From Alphaproteobacteria bacterium (GTDB lineage Bacteria; Pseudomonadota; Alphaproteobacteria; CACIAM-22H2), in assembly GCA_016793165.1 (NCBI GenBank), contig JAEULA010000116.1, positions 54,037-118,036 of the forward strand: a stretch of 64,000 nt of DNA, in the 5' to 3' direction. The notes beneath the pieces were generated by a model, which was given only the letters and a program-made list of their open reading frames with translations, was not told where the DNA came from and did not search any database. Below are positions 42,170-51,466 of the stretch, piece after piece (the first letter of the stretch is position 1; each line of letters starts with the position of its first letter). The translations under genes were made by a program, and so were the position numbers.

Positions 42170-43734
42170 GGCACGTGCACCTGCCAGAGCGGCAGGACGC
42201 CGTCGGCTCGCTGCACGACCTCGATTCCGCGGCGATGCGCCCAGGTCGTGTACTGGCGATGCAGCGGCACATGGCCGATGTCGGCGGCGTGCAGGCCGAT
42301 CGCCTCGCGGATCATCGCCAGCCGCTTCGCGCCGTCGGCCTCGACCTCGATCGCCTTGGCGAGCTCGGTGACGCGCGGGTTCGCGTAGCCGCCGATGTTG
42401 AACAGGCCGTAGGCGCCTTCGCGCGGCGCCATGATCGGCTTGATCACGTCGAAGGCGTCGTTGTTGCCGGGCGTCCAACCGAGCAGGTAGAGCGCGGTCT
42501 CGCGGTTGAGCACCTTGTTGAGGTAGCGCCCGCCCGGCTGCGCATCGAGCGTCGCCATGATGCCGATGCGCGCGAGCATCGGCACGATCGCCTGACAGAT
42601 CGCCTCGTCGTTCACCCAGCGGTCGTTCGGGCAGTCGAAGCCGACGGAGAACCCGCTGGCGTAGCCGGCCTCCGCCATCAGCCGCCTCGCGGCATCGACA
42701 TCGAAGGGCAGGCGCGGCTCGAAGCCGGGCTCGTAGCCGACGACGCCCGGGCCGACCATCGAGCCGGTGACGTCGGCCGCCCCGCGCATGACGCGCTCGC
42801 GGATCGCGCCGATGTCGATCGCCTGGTAGATCGCTCGCCGCACGCGGGGGTCCTTGAACGGGTTGGCGCCCTTGACGCTCGCGCCGAGCAGCTCGGGCCG
42901 CGCCTGGTCCATGCCCAGGAACAGCGTGCGCAGCTCCGCGGCCTGGCGGACGGTGAAGCCGCCCGCGGCCTGGATGCGCGCGACGTCCTGCAGCGGCAGC
43001 GGATCGATGAAGTCGACCTCGCCCGAGAGCAGCGCGGCGATTCGCGTGCCCGCGGCGCGGATCGGCCGGAACTCGACGCGCGGCAACGGCTTCGCCGGCC
43101 GGTCCCACCACGCCGGATTCGGCGCGAGCTCGGTGCGCGTGTCGGCCTCGCGCCGGACCAGGCGGAAGGGCCCCGTGCCCATCGCATCGCCGTGCGCCGG
43201 CACCAGCGCGTTGGCGCGCAGGTTCGTCGGCTTGACCGAGTTGTTCGCCTCGGCCCAGCGCCGGCTCATGATGAACACGAAGGCCAGGTCGTTGAGCAGC
43301 GTCGGCTGCGGCCGCGCGAGCACGAGCTCGACGGTGCGCGCGTCGATCGCGACCGCCGCCGCCACCGGCGCGAGCGTCGCCGCCATCGCCGAGCCTTCCG
43401 CCTTGCCGCGCTCGATCGAGAACACGACGTCGGCGGCGGTCAGCGCGCTGCCGTCGTGGAATCGCACGCCCTCGCGCAGCGTGAAGCGCCAGGTCGTCGC
43501 ATCGACCCGGGTCCATGCCGTCGCAAGCGCCGGCTCGAGCTTCAGGTCGCGGTCGTAGCGCACCAGCGGCTCGTAGATCGCGTGCAGGAATCCGAGCGTG
43601 AAGATCCCGAATCGACCGACCGGATCCATCGTCTCGACGTCCTGCGACGCCGCGTAGCGGAAGGCCGGCTGGGCGGCCGCACCGGCCGCGCCGACGAGCA
43701 GCAACAGGCCGGCAACGAGAATGCGCAGGCGCAT
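42166..43734 (-). CDS. ABC transporter substrate-binding protein, family 5 (peptide type)
   Basis: A 522-residue periplasmic protein with a signal peptide (MRLRILVAGLLLLVGAAGAAA). The mature start FRYAASQDVETMDPVGRFGIFTLGFLHAIYEPLVRYD and TLREGVRFHDGSALTAADVVFSIER are classical family 5 (DppA/OppA) features. ATG at 43734 is chosen for the signal peptide; an ATG at 43779 would add 15 basic residues. Its permeases and ATPases are not in the window; coupling to the M20 hydrolase suggests a short peptide or acylated amino acid as ligand (inference). Confidence 0.9.
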   Translation of the reverse strand: MRLRILVAGLLLLVGAAGAAAQPAFRYAASQDVETMDPVGRFGIFTLGFLHAIYEPLVRYDRDLKLEPALATAWTRVDATTWRFTLREGVRFHDGSALTAADVVFSIERGKAEGSAMAATLAPVAAAVAIDARTVELVLARPQPTLLNDLAFVFIMSRRWAEANNSVKPTNLRANALVPAHGDAMGTGPFRLVRREADTRTELAPNPAWWDRPAKPLPRVEFRPIRAAGTRIAALLSGEVDFIDPLPLQDVARIQAAGGFTVRQAAELRTLFLGMDQARPELLGASVKGANPFKDPRVRRAIYQAIDIGAIRERVMRGAADVTGSMVGPGVVGYEPGFEPRLPFDVDAARRLMAEAGYASGFSVGFDCPNDRWVNDEAICQAIVPMLARIGIMATLDAQPGGRYLNKVLNRETALYLLGWTPGNNDAFDVIKPIMAPREGAYGLFNIGGYANPRVTELAKAIEVEADGAKRLAMIREAIGLHAADIGHVPLHRQYTTWAHRRGIEVVQRADGVLPLWQVHVP

Positions 43735-43931
43735 GGCGACGACGGAGGTCCTTTCGATCCGACGGTTTCGGCGCGCCATGATGCGCAGCGGCGGGGGACG
43801 CGTAAACCGCGGAAGGTCGCTCCCGGTCGCGACGCCGTCGGCCCGCGTTGGTCGACGCCGTGCGCGGCGCTGGAAGTCGTGCCCGGCTGCAGTAGTGTGA
43901 TTTCGGCGGCAGCGCCCCGGGGGAAACGTCC

Positions 43932-45284
43932 ATGCGCGACATCGATCTGCTCGTCACGGCGGGCTTCCTCTATCCGATGAGCCCGGGGTTCCCGGTCTGG
44001 CGCGACGGCGAGGTCGCCGTCGCCGGCAATCGCATCGTCCATGCCGGGCCACGGCAGCCGGACGGCACGTGGCGGGCGAAGCGGCGACTCGGCGGTCCCG
44101 GCATGGCGGTGCTGCCGGGTTTCGTGAACTGCCACACCCACACGGCCTCGATCGTGTTCCGCGGCCGCACGGACGACAACACCCGGGGGCTCGGCCTCTA
44201 CGACGTCGCCTTCAGGATGGAGAAGTCGATCGGTCGGGAGGAATGGCGCGACCTGTCCTGGGCCGGCGCGGCGGAGATGATCCGCTCCGGCTTCACGACC
44301 GTGAACGACCTCTGGTACGCGCCTGACCTGCTCGCCGAGGCCTGCGTCGCCACCGGGCTGCGGGCGACGATCGCCAACAAGATCTTCGACGTGAGGCTCG
44401 AGCGGCTCTCGGCCGAGGACTACACGCACTATCCCGAGATCGGCGAGGCGCGGCTGCGCGAGGGGATCGACTTCGCCGAGCGCTGGCACGGGCGCGAAGA
44501 CGGGCGGATCCTGGCGCGCCTCGGGCCGCATGCCAGCGACACCTGCGCGCCCGCGCTGCACCGGACGATCCGTGCCGAGGCCGACCGGCTCCGGCTCGGG
44601 CTGCACGTCCACACCGCGCAATCTCGACGCGAGGTCGAGGAGATCGGGCGCCGCCATGGGCGCGGCCCGCTGGAGCTCCTGCGCGAGCTCGGCGTGCTCG
44701 GGCCCGACACGACGATCGCGCATCTGACCTTCGCCACCGACGCCGATCTCGACGCCGTCGCGTCGAGCGGCGCGCACTACGCGCATTGCCCGACGATGTA
44801 TCCGCGCCGCGGCCGTTATCCGCGCTTCCAGGCGATCGTCGATCGCGGCATCCAGACCGGGTTCGCGACGGACTGGATGCAGAACGACCCATTCGAGACC
44901 ATGCGCTATGCGATCAGCGCCCTCCGCCTGATCGCCGGCGACGCCGACGTCATGCCGTGCCGCGAGGCGCTGGCGCGCATCACCATCGAGGCGGCGAAGA
45001 CGATGGGCCTCGAGCACGAGATCGGCTCGCTCGAGGCCGGCAAGAAGGCCGACCTGATCGTCGTCGATCTCGACCGGCCGCACCTGCAGCCCTTCTACGG
45101 CGACTACGCCGCGCTGGTGTTCTATGCCCGCGCCGACGACGTCGCGACCAGCGTCGTCGACGGCCGCATCGTCTACGACCAGGGCCGGCTCGCGCTCGTC
45201 GACGAGGCGCCGATCCGTGCCGCTCTCGCCCGGCACGTGCCGATCTGGCACAGCCGCCTGGTCGAGCTCGGCGCGGGGATTTGA
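43932..45284 (+). CDS. Metal-dependent amidohydrolase (TRZ/ATZ/SsnA-like deaminase family)
   Basis: A 450-residue cytoplasmic hydrolase. The HxH motif is H68 and H70 in LPGFVNCHTHTASIVFRG. Further metal ligands are expected in GLHVHTAQS (near 230), the proton-transfer HLTFA and FATDWMQND, with D near 318. The N- and C-terminal beta-composite domain includes GLEHEIGSLEAGKKADLIVVDLDRPH. It matches the cytosine deaminase/chlorohydrolase-like group acting on aminated heterocycles, but the substrate cannot be assigned. It diverges from the family 5 binding protein across 197 bp. ATG at 43932 follows a G-rich GGGGGAAA. Confidence 0.9.
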   Translation: MRDIDLLVTAGFLYPMSPGFPVWRDGEVAVAGNRIVHAGPRQPDGTWRAKRRLGGPGMAVLPGFVNCHTHTASIVFRGRTDDNTRGLGLYDVAFRMEKSIGREEWRDLSWAGAAEMIRSGFTTVNDLWYAPDLLAEACVATGLRATIANKIFDVRLERLSAEDYTHYPEIGEARLREGIDFAERWHGREDGRILARLGPHASDTCAPALHRTIRAEADRLRLGLHVHTAQSRREVEEIGRRHGRGPLELLRELGVLGPDTTIAHLTFATDADLDAVASSGAHYAHCPTMYPRRGRYPRFQAIVDRGIQTGFATDWMQNDPFETMRYAISALRLIAGDADVMPCREALARITIEAAKTMGLEHEIGSLEAGKKADLIVVDLDRPHLQPFYGDYAALVFYARADDVATSVVDGRIVYDQGRLALVDEAPIRAALARHVPIWHSRLVELGAGI

Positions 45285-45302
45285 CCCGGCCGGGGGGGCC
45301 CG

Positions 45303-45490
45303 ACTAGCGTTCCCGGCGACGGTTCCCCCACGGGATCAAAAGGGAACGCAGCAGGCGCCACGGCGCCGATCTGCGGCTGCCCCCGCAACTGTGAGCGGCG
45401 AGGCCTCCACCAGACGAGCCACTGGGACACGACGTCCCGGGAAGGCGGTGGCGGCGACGACCCGCGAGCCAGGAGACCTGCCGTCGGCCG
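45303..45490 (+). promoter_or_regulatory. Cobalamin (adenosylcobalamin) riboswitch
   Basis: A typical B12 element. The B12 box GAGCCAGGAGACCTGCC at 45465-45481 is essentially consensus. The core GGCTGCCCCCGCAACTG lies at 45375-45391, preceded by GGGAACGCAGCAGGCGCCACGG (45342-45363, in two parts) and followed by the CACTGGG/CCCGGGAAGGCG arm (45419-45447). It sits between the amidohydrolase stop and the binding-protein ATG at 45601, with about 110 bases of downstream leader. Cobalamin binding normally lowers expression of the downstream genes, so the importer should be switched on under B12 shortage. Confidence 0.95.
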
Positions 45491-45600
45491 TAGTCACGTG
45501 CGAAGACGTCGGGCGGGGTGACCTGACGGGAGCGTCGCGATCGCAACCGGTCCGGCAACGCTCCATTCGCGGTGATGACCACAGCCACCGCGAGGCCCCC

Positions 45601-46713
45601 ATGCTCAGCTTCCATCGCCGCCGCTTCCTCTCCACCGCCGCCGCTACCGCCGCCGCGATCGCGCCACCGTCGCTCGCACGAGCCCAGACACGCCGCGTCA
45701 CCGACGTCATCGGCCGCGAGGTGGCGCTGACGCTGCCGGCCCGCCGAATCCTGCTCGGCTTCTACTTCGAGGACTTCTTCGCGATCGGCGGCCCCGAGGC
45801 CATGGACCGCGTCGTCGGCATCTCCAAGGCGGCCTGGAAGGACTGGCGGCCGGCAAACTGGGCCGCGCATGTCGCCACGCGTCCCGGCCTCGACGCCCTT
45901 CCGGACGTCGGAGAGGTGGAGGTCGGCACATTCTCGGTCGAGAAGGTCGTGGCGCTGCGGCCGGACCTGGTCGTCCTCGGCGACTGGCAGGCCAAGGGCC
46001 TGGGCTCGGAGTTCCAGCGCCTGGTCGCGCTCGGCCCGCCGGTGGTGGTGGTCGACTACCACGCGCAATCGCTCGATCGACACCTCGCGAGCACGCGGCT
46101 GCTCGGCGCGGTGCTCGGCGCCGAGTCGCGCGCCGAGGCGATCGCGCAGGACTACGAGCGCGCGGTCCGCGACGTCGGCGAACGCGTCGCGCGAAGCGGC
46201 CGTCCGGCGCCGCGCATCTACATCGAGCTCGGCAACAAGGGGCCGGCCGAGCAGGGCGTGAGCTACGGCGATCAGATGTGGGGCGCGATCGCGCGCAGCG
46301 CCGGCGGCGACAACATCACCCGCCAGGTCGTGCGCACCTGGGCACCGGTGGCGCCGGAGCAGATCCTGGCGGCCCGGCCGGAGGTCATCGTGATCGCCGG
46401 CTCCGAATGGCGGCACCCGACGGCGCAGCTCATGGGCGAAGGCATCGCGCTCGGCACGGCGCGCGAGCGCCTCGCCGGCTTCACGCGGCGGCCCGGCTGG
46501 GCCAATCTCCCGGCCGTGCGGGACGGGCGCGTGCATGCGATCTATCACGGCGCCTCGCGCACCGTGATGGACTACGCCGCCGTGCAGTACTTCGCCAAGA
46601 TCCTCTACCCCGACCTGTTCGCCGACCTCGATCCGCAAGCCGCCTATCTCGACTTCTACGCGCGCCACCTGCCGATCCGCCCGCAAGGAACATTCATGAC
46701 GAGCCTGACGTGA
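45601..46713 (+). CDS. Cobalamin-riboswitch-controlled ABC transporter substrate-binding protein (BtuF/FecB-like)
   Basis: A 370-residue protein with a Tat-type N-terminus (HRRRFLSTAAATAAAIAPPSLARA) and the helical-backbone fold of class III binding proteins. VTDVIGREVALTLPARRILLG starts the mature part, VEKVVALRPDLVVL is the family hallmark, then MWGAIARSAGGDNI and PEVIVIAG. Family members bind cobalamin, siderophores or heme; the upstream riboswitch argues for a corrinoid. ATG at 45601 has GAGG seven bases upstream. First gene of a three-gene importer operon with compact spacing. Confidence 0.88.
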   Translation: MLSFHRRRFLSTAAATAAAIAPPSLARAQTRRVTDVIGREVALTLPARRILLGFYFEDFFAIGGPEAMDRVVGISKAAWKDWRPANWAAHVATRPGLDALPDVGEVEVGTFSVEKVVALRPDLVVLGDWQAKGLGSEFQRLVALGPPVVVVDYHAQSLDRHLASTRLLGAVLGAESRAEAIAQDYERAVRDVGERVARSGRPAPRIYIELGNKGPAEQGVSYGDQMWGAIARSAGGDNITRQVVRTWAPVAPEQILAARPEVIVIAGSEWRHPTAQLMGEGIALGTARERLAGFTRRPGWANLPAVRDGRVHAIYHGASRTVMDYAAVQYFAKILYPDLFADLDPQAAYLDFYARHLPIRPQGTFMTSLT

Positions 46714-46720
46714 GACGGGC

Positions 46721-47767
46721 GTGACGCAGGACGTCGACAACGCGATCGCGCTGCACCGGCGCGTCGAGCGGCGACGACTCGCGATCCTCTGCAGCCTGCT
46801 GCTGCTGGTCGCGGTCTTCCTGGTGCTCGACGTCGCCACCGGCCCGGCGCTCCTGCCCGTGGGCGACGTGCTCGCAGCGCTGCTGCGCCGCGACGGCGAG
46901 GACCCGACGCTGCTGGCGATCGTGTGGGAGCTGCGCCTGCCGATGGGGCTCATGGCGCTCGCGGTCGGCGTCGCGCTCGGCACCTCGGGCGCGAGCATGC
47001 AGACGCTGCTCGACAACCCGCTGGCGAGCCCCTACACGCTCGGCCTCGCCGCGGCCGCCGGCGTCGGCGCCTCGCTGTGCATCCAGAACGGCGGCTGGGG
47101 GTTGAACCCGGCCTTCATCGTCCCGGCCTGCGCATTCGTGATGGCGTGCTTCGCGTCGGCCATCATCTACGGCGTCGGCACGATCCGCGGCATGGGCACC
47201 GACACGATGGTGCTCGCGGGCATCGCGTTGCTCTTCCTGTTCCACTCGCTGCAGTCGCTGCTGCAGTTCCGCGCGTCGCCCGAGGTCGGCCAGCAGATCG
47301 TGTTCTGGCTGTTCGGCAGCCTCGCCAAGGCGACCTGGACCAGCGTGACGATCACGACGCTGGCCTGCCTGGGCGCGGTGCCGCTGCTGCTGCGCCAGTC
47401 CTGGAAGCTGACGGCGCTGCGCCTGGGCGAGCAACGCGCCCGCGCGCTCGGCGTCAATGTCAGCCGGCTGCGCTTCGTCACCATCGCGCTGATCTCGCTG
47501 ATGACCGCGACCGCGATCAGCTTCGTCGGCACGATCGGCTTCATCGGTCTGGTCGCGCCGCATCTCTCGCGCCTGCTGGTCGGCGAGGACCAGCGCTTCC
47601 TGCTGCCGATGTCCGGCCTCGTCGGCGCGCTGCTGCTCTCGGCGGCCTCGGTCCTGTCCAAGATCATCATGCCGGGCGTGCTCGTGCCGGTCGGGATCGT
47701 CACCGCGCTGGTCGGCGTGCCGTTCTTCTTCCACCTCATCCTGTCGCGGCGGCGGCTGGACGCCTGA
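46721..47767 (+). CDS. BtuC/FecD-like ABC transporter permease
   Basis: A 348-residue inner-membrane permease with about ten spans. LMALAVGVALGTSGASMQTLLDNPLASPYTLGLAAAAGVGA and SFVGTIGFIGLVAPHLSRLLVGEDQRFLLPMSGLVGALLL are the signature segments of the FecCD/BtuC family. GTG at 46721 is used, 8 bp after the binding-protein stop. A single permease gene suggests a homodimeric channel as in BtuC. Confidence 0.93.
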   Translation: MTQDVDNAIALHRRVERRRLAILCSLLLLVAVFLVLDVATGPALLPVGDVLAALLRRDGEDPTLLAIVWELRLPMGLMALAVGVALGTSGASMQTLLDNPLASPYTLGLAAAAGVGASLCIQNGGWGLNPAFIVPACAFVMACFASAIIYGVGTIRGMGTDTMVLAGIALLFLFHSLQSLLQFRASPEVGQQIVFWLFGSLAKATWTSVTITTLACLGAVPLLLRQSWKLTALRLGEQRARALGVNVSRLRFVTIALISLMTATAISFVGTIGFIGLVAPHLSRLLVGEDQRFLLPMSGLVGALLLSAASVLSKIIMPGVLVPVGIVTALVGVPFFFHLILSRRRLDA

Positions 47768-47770
47768 GCG

Positions 47771-48544
47771 ATGCTCGAGATCCGCAACCTCACCCTCGCC
47801 CACGACGCCCACGAGGTCGTCACCGACCTGACGCTGGACGTCAGCCCCGGCGAGGTGACCGCGCTGGTCGGCCCCAACGGCGTCGGCAAGTCGACGCTGC
47901 TGCGCGCCCTGTTCGGCGAGCACCGCCCGCGCGCCGGCGAGATCCGCCTCGACGGCACGCCGCTCCACGCCACGCGCCTGCGGCACTGGCAGTCGCGCAT
48001 CGGCTACATGCCGCAGGAGAATCGCGGCCGGATGGGGCTGACCGCGCTCGAGACGGTCCTCGCGGGTTCGATCGAGCGGCTCGCCCTGCACGTGCCCGAG
48101 CCCGAGCTTCGCCGCGCCGCGATGGCGCTCGACCAGTTCGGCCTCGCCGAGGTCGCGCACCGCTCGCTCGACGCCCTCAGTGGCGGGCAGCGCCAGCTCG
48201 TCTATTTCGCCCAGGCGCTGCTGCGCGACCCCCGCGTGATGCTGCTCGACGAGCCGGTCAGCGCCCTCGATCTCCGCCACCAGCATCTGCTGATGGAGGA
48301 CGTCCGGCGGCTGTGCCGAGGGCGCGGCATGATCACCGTCGTCGTGCTGCACGACCTCAATCTCGCGGCGCGCTTCGCCGACCGGCTCGTCGTGCTCGGC
48401 GACGACATGGCCGCCGTCGCCGGCCCGCCGACGCGCGTGCTGGACGACGAGCTGCTGCGCCGGGTCTACGGCGTCGAGGCGAGGGTCGGGCTCGACGAGG
48501 ACGGGTATCCCTGGGTCCAGGTCCGCGGCGCGCGCCGTGCGTAG
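47771..48544 (+). CDS. BtuD/FecE-like ABC transporter ATP-binding protein
   Basis: A 257-residue ATPase. Walker A is GPNGVGKST near residue 37, the Q-loop YMPQENRGRMGLTALE, the signature LSGGQRQLVYFAQAL and Walker B VMLLDEPVSALDLRHQ. The length and the short C-terminus fit the FecE/BtuD subfamily. It starts 4 bp after the permease stop. Third and last gene of the riboswitch-controlled importer. No TonB-dependent receptor or cob gene is visible nearby. Confidence 0.93.
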   Translation: MLEIRNLTLAHDAHEVVTDLTLDVSPGEVTALVGPNGVGKSTLLRALFGEHRPRAGEIRLDGTPLHATRLRHWQSRIGYMPQENRGRMGLTALETVLAGSIERLALHVPEPELRRAAMALDQFGLAEVAHRSLDALSGGQRQLVYFAQALLRDPRVMLLDEPVSALDLRHQHLLMEDVRRLCRGRGMITVVVLHDLNLAARFADRLVVLGDDMAAVAGPPTRVLDDELLRRVYGVEARVGLDEDGYPWVQVRGARRA

Positions 48545-48583
48545 CGGACGAGGCCGCGCGCGCCCGGCCGCGGGGCGCGCGCC

Positions 48584-49438
48584 ATGACGAAGCAGACCGC
48601 CGGCGTCCTGTTCGCCTTCCTCGGCTACGCGCTCTACATCTGCGGCGACGCGACGGTGAAGGCGATCGGCGGCGGACTCGACGTCTTCGAGATCGGGTTC
48701 CTCAAGATGCTGGTCGCCTCGCCGGTCATGCTGGCGACGCGGCCGGGCGGGGAGGGCTGGCGCGCGGCCCTGCACATCCGCCAGCCGGGCCTCGTCGCGC
48801 TGCGCGCGCTGTTCGCGACCTTCTCGGGTATCGGCGTCGTCATCGCCTTCACGACGATCCCGTTCGCCGAGGCCTTCGCGCTGATCTTCCTGGCGCCGAT
48901 CCTCGCCGCCCTGCTGTCGCGGCTCTTCCTCGGCGAGCCCCTGGACGCGCGCACCCTGCTGGCCATCGCGCTGGGCCTGATCGGCGTGCTCGTCGCCATC
49001 CGCCCCGGCCTGCGCAGCCTCGCCTTCGGACATCTCGCCGCCTTCGCCGCCGCCTTCACGGTCGGCGCGTCGCTGATGCTGCTGCGCAGGCTGAGCACGA
49101 CCGAGCGGCGCACCACGATCCTGGGCGCTGTCGCCCTGGTCACGCTGCTGGTGAACGGCGTCCTGATGCTGCCGAGCTTCCGCTGGCCGAGCGGCGAGCA
49201 GTGGCTCCTGATCCTGGTCGGCGGCGGTTTCGACGGCGTGGCGCAGATCGCCCTCGTCCAGGCCGCGCGGCGCGCATTGGCAAGCCGCGTGGCGGCGGCG
49301 CATTACAGCCAGCTTGTCTGGGCCGTGCTCCTCGGCTTCGTGTTCTTCGGGGAGCGGCCGGACGCCTGGATGCTCGCGGGCCTCGCGACCATCCTGCTCT
49401 CCGGCGCGCTCACGCTCCTGGCGTCGCGCCGGCCGTGA
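48584..49438 (+). CDS. EamA/DMT family transporter
   Basis: A 284-residue inner-membrane protein with ten spans arranged as two EamA repeats; the second repeat starts near residue 145. Segments such as LFAFLGYALYICGDATVKAIGG and FTTIPFAEAFALIFLAPILAALLSRLFLGEPL are typical of drug/metabolite exporters. It is 39 bp after the ATPase gene and may be read from the same transcript. The last 29 bases overlap the end of the convergent gene. Substrate unknown. Confidence 0.9.
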   Translation: MTKQTAGVLFAFLGYALYICGDATVKAIGGGLDVFEIGFLKMLVASPVMLATRPGGEGWRAALHIRQPGLVALRALFATFSGIGVVIAFTTIPFAEAFALIFLAPILAALLSRLFLGEPLDARTLLAIALGLIGVLVAIRPGLRSLAFGHLAAFAAAFTVGASLMLLRRLSTTERRTTILGAVALVTLLVNGVLMLPSFRWPSGEQWLLILVGGGFDGVAQIALVQAARRALASRVAAAHYSQLVWAVLLGFVFFGERPDAWMLAGLATILLSGALTLLASRRP

Positions 49439-50189
49439 GCGGCAGATCGACCGCGGTCGGCGGCTCGAGCACGAGGTCGTCCGTCGCGCCGAGAAGGCGG
49501 AGCCGCTCGACGGTGAAGCGCAGCAGCGGTCGGTCCCACCACGCCGCGAGCAGGGCGTCGAGCGCCGCCGCCTCGGCCGCATCGAGATGGTCGACGAGAT
49601 TGAACAGGCCGACCAGGTAGAGGTCGGTCTCGCGGCGGCCGAGCCGGCGCTGGATCGCCTGCACGACGTTCGCGCCGCCGCGCCGCTCGGGGTAGACGCG
49701 CAGATAGAGTCGCCCGCGATTGACGTCGCCCGAGAACAGCCCGCGCAGCTCGACCGCAAAGGGCCCTGTGTCGCGCAACGCGGCCCGCAGCGGCGCGAGG
49801 GCCGGCGGCGCACCGATGCCGAGGTGGCCGCACAGCGTCGCGTGCACGCGATCCCAGCGCCGATCGAGGACGTCCCAGGCGATCTTTCCCGCCAGCGGCG
49901 AGTCCCGCAGCGCGCGCTCGAGCGCCTGGTAGGCGGGCGAGCCGCGCAGCGCCGCGGCATCGACCATCAGCACGAGCGAGAACACCGGCGGGTGCCGGCC
50001 GTCGACATGCGCGCTGCCGGACCGTGTCGCGATGACGTCGGGATGTCCGGGCGCGACGAGCGGCAGATGCGCATGCCGATACGCCTCGTCGAGGGCGAGG
50101 CCGGCGCCCGGTGCGAAGGCGGTGCGCGACCGGCGATAGCCGAGAGCGTCGTCGTCGCAAAGCTCGACCGGTGCGATCGGCGGCGTCAT
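49410..50189 (-). CDS. Hypothetical protein with a possible 2H-phosphoesterase-like HxT motif
   Basis: A 259-residue protein that I do not recognise securely. VHATLCGHLG (H116-A-T) resembles the first HxTx motif of the 2H phosphoesterase superfamily, and the order of segments (GPFAVELRGLFSG, LYLRVYPE, LRFTVERLRLLG) looks like such a fold, but a clear second HxT is missing. The ATG overlaps the stop of the alpha/beta hydrolase gene by 4 bases (ATGA), so the pair is translated together. Its tail overlaps the DMT gene by 29 bp. No signal peptide. Confidence 0.65.
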   Translation of the reverse strand: MTPPIAPVELCDDDALGYRRSRTAFAPGAGLALDEAYRHAHLPLVAPGHPDVIATRSGSAHVDGRHPPVFSLVLMVDAAALRGSPAYQALERALRDSPLAGKIAWDVLDRRWDRVHATLCGHLGIGAPPALAPLRAALRDTGPFAVELRGLFSGDVNRGRLYLRVYPERRGGANVVQAIQRRLGRRETDLYLVGLFNLVDHLDAAEAAALDALLAAWWDRPLLRFTVERLRLLGATDDLVLEPPTAVDLPLTAGATPGA

Positions 50190-51409
50190 GGCGCCAGCGT
50201 CGTTCGCGCGAGGCGCGCGGTCCATCGCCGGTCGCCCGCCGGATTGCTGCGCGCGAACTGCAGCACGCTCCCGTCGCCGAGCAGGATCTCGTGCTTCCAT
50301 CCGGCGCTGTCGGTGGAGACGAACTTGTCGCCGACGCGCCGGCCCACGCGCGTGAAGGAACCGCGGGTGCGCTTGCCGTCGCTGCCGGCGTCGGTCGCGA
50401 AGAGGTAGCGGATCTCGTCGGCCGCCACCCGCGTCACGACGACGAGCCAACGCTGGCCGTCGTCGGGATCGAGGGCGCCGGTCCACGCGCCGCTGAGCGC
50501 GGCGACGGCGCGCGGCACGCCCGCGACAGGCGGCTCGACGCGCAGGTCCGGCGGCACGAAGAACGGGTGCTCGGCGCCGGGGGCGCGGCAGGCGGTCTCG
50601 CCGGGCGCCGCGCCGGACGATTCGATGAACCACGCCAGGCAGCCACCGTACCAGGCGTCGAACTCGGGCGCGTAGGCGGCGGCATGGCCGTCCAGCGGCA
50701 TCGTCTCGTCGAACAGGACGAAGCGCCGCCGCGGCTCGGACTCCAGCGCCGCACGCAGCTTGGGGCCGCGCAGCTCGTGCGGATGCAGCGCATCGCGGCC
50801 GGCCGCGGCGACGACGATGCGGCCGGCCTTCGCCGCGCGCAGCGCGCCGGCGAGCTGCTCCGTCAGGTTGTCGAAGAGGCGCATGTGCGAGGTCGTGGCC
50901 GCGTCGCTGCCATGACCCGGCGCGAAGGCGATCACGGTCTCGATCGCGTCCGTGCGGCCCGAAGCCTCGATCGAGATGGCGCCGCCATAGGACTGGCCCG
51001 CCGCGATCACGCGCTTGTAGCCGGCCGCCTTGGCGTCGTCCGCACGCTTGACCAGGTCGGCGACGTGCCGGAGGCCGGCATTGGTCCAGGTGTTCTCGTA
51101 GCTGGGATTGCGCTGGATCTTCACGACATCCCAGCCGGCATCGGCAAGGCGGCGGATCGTGCGCGGCGGCGAGCCGCCGTATTGCGGTTTCGTGCCCGAG
51201 ACGCCATGGCTCCAGAGCACGATGCCGCGCGCCTCGGCGGGACCGCGCGGCTTGCGGTCGTCCCACGCCTGGGCGAGCCAGTAGGCCGTGAAGGGGCCGG
51301 GCGGTCCGGCCTGCGGCCCGAGGAAATGGCGCTCCTGCGCCGATGCCGGCGCGTCCAGGGCGAGGCCCGTCATCGCCACCACCACCCAACAGAGCCGCCG
51401 CAGGCGCAT
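50186..51409 (-). CDS. Secreted alpha/beta hydrolase
   Basis: A 407-residue protein with a signal peptide (about 1-24, ending ASA). The nucleophile elbow GQSYGG gives S140. The oxyanion segment is LWSHGVSG, and a late GHAAAY segment may hold the catalytic His. The C-terminal 100 residues (GAWTGALDPDDGQRWLVVV onward) form a separate beta-rich domain. ATG at 51409. Its partner is the following 259-residue gene. Periplasmic or exported; substrate unknown. Confidence 0.82.
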   Translation of the reverse strand: MRLRRLCWVVVAMTGLALDAPASAQERHFLGPQAGPPGPFTAYWLAQAWDDRKPRGPAEARGIVLWSHGVSGTKPQYGGSPPRTIRRLADAGWDVVKIQRNPSYENTWTNAGLRHVADLVKRADDAKAAGYKRVIAAGQSYGGAISIEASGRTDAIETVIAFAPGHGSDAATTSHMRLFDNLTEQLAGALRAAKAGRIVVAAAGRDALHPHELRGPKLRAALESEPRRRFVLFDETMPLDGHAAAYAPEFDAWYGGCLAWFIESSGAAPGETACRAPGAEHPFFVPPDLRVEPPVAGVPRAVAALSGAWTGALDPDDGQRWLVVVTRVAADEIRYLFATDAGSDGKRTRGSFTRVGRRVGDKFVSTDSAGWKHEILLGDGSVLQFARSNPAGDRRWTARLARTTLAP

Positions 51410-51466
51410 GCCGTCGATCCCGTCCCGTGCTTCGCGTCGATCAGCGCGTGCGGCCGGCCCTCGGCC

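Noticed and set aside
46694..49960. A 1088-codon open frame on the minus strand
   Set aside because: It covers the riboswitch-controlled importer and DMT gene in antisense; only its far end coincides with part of a real minus-strand gene, and in another frame.
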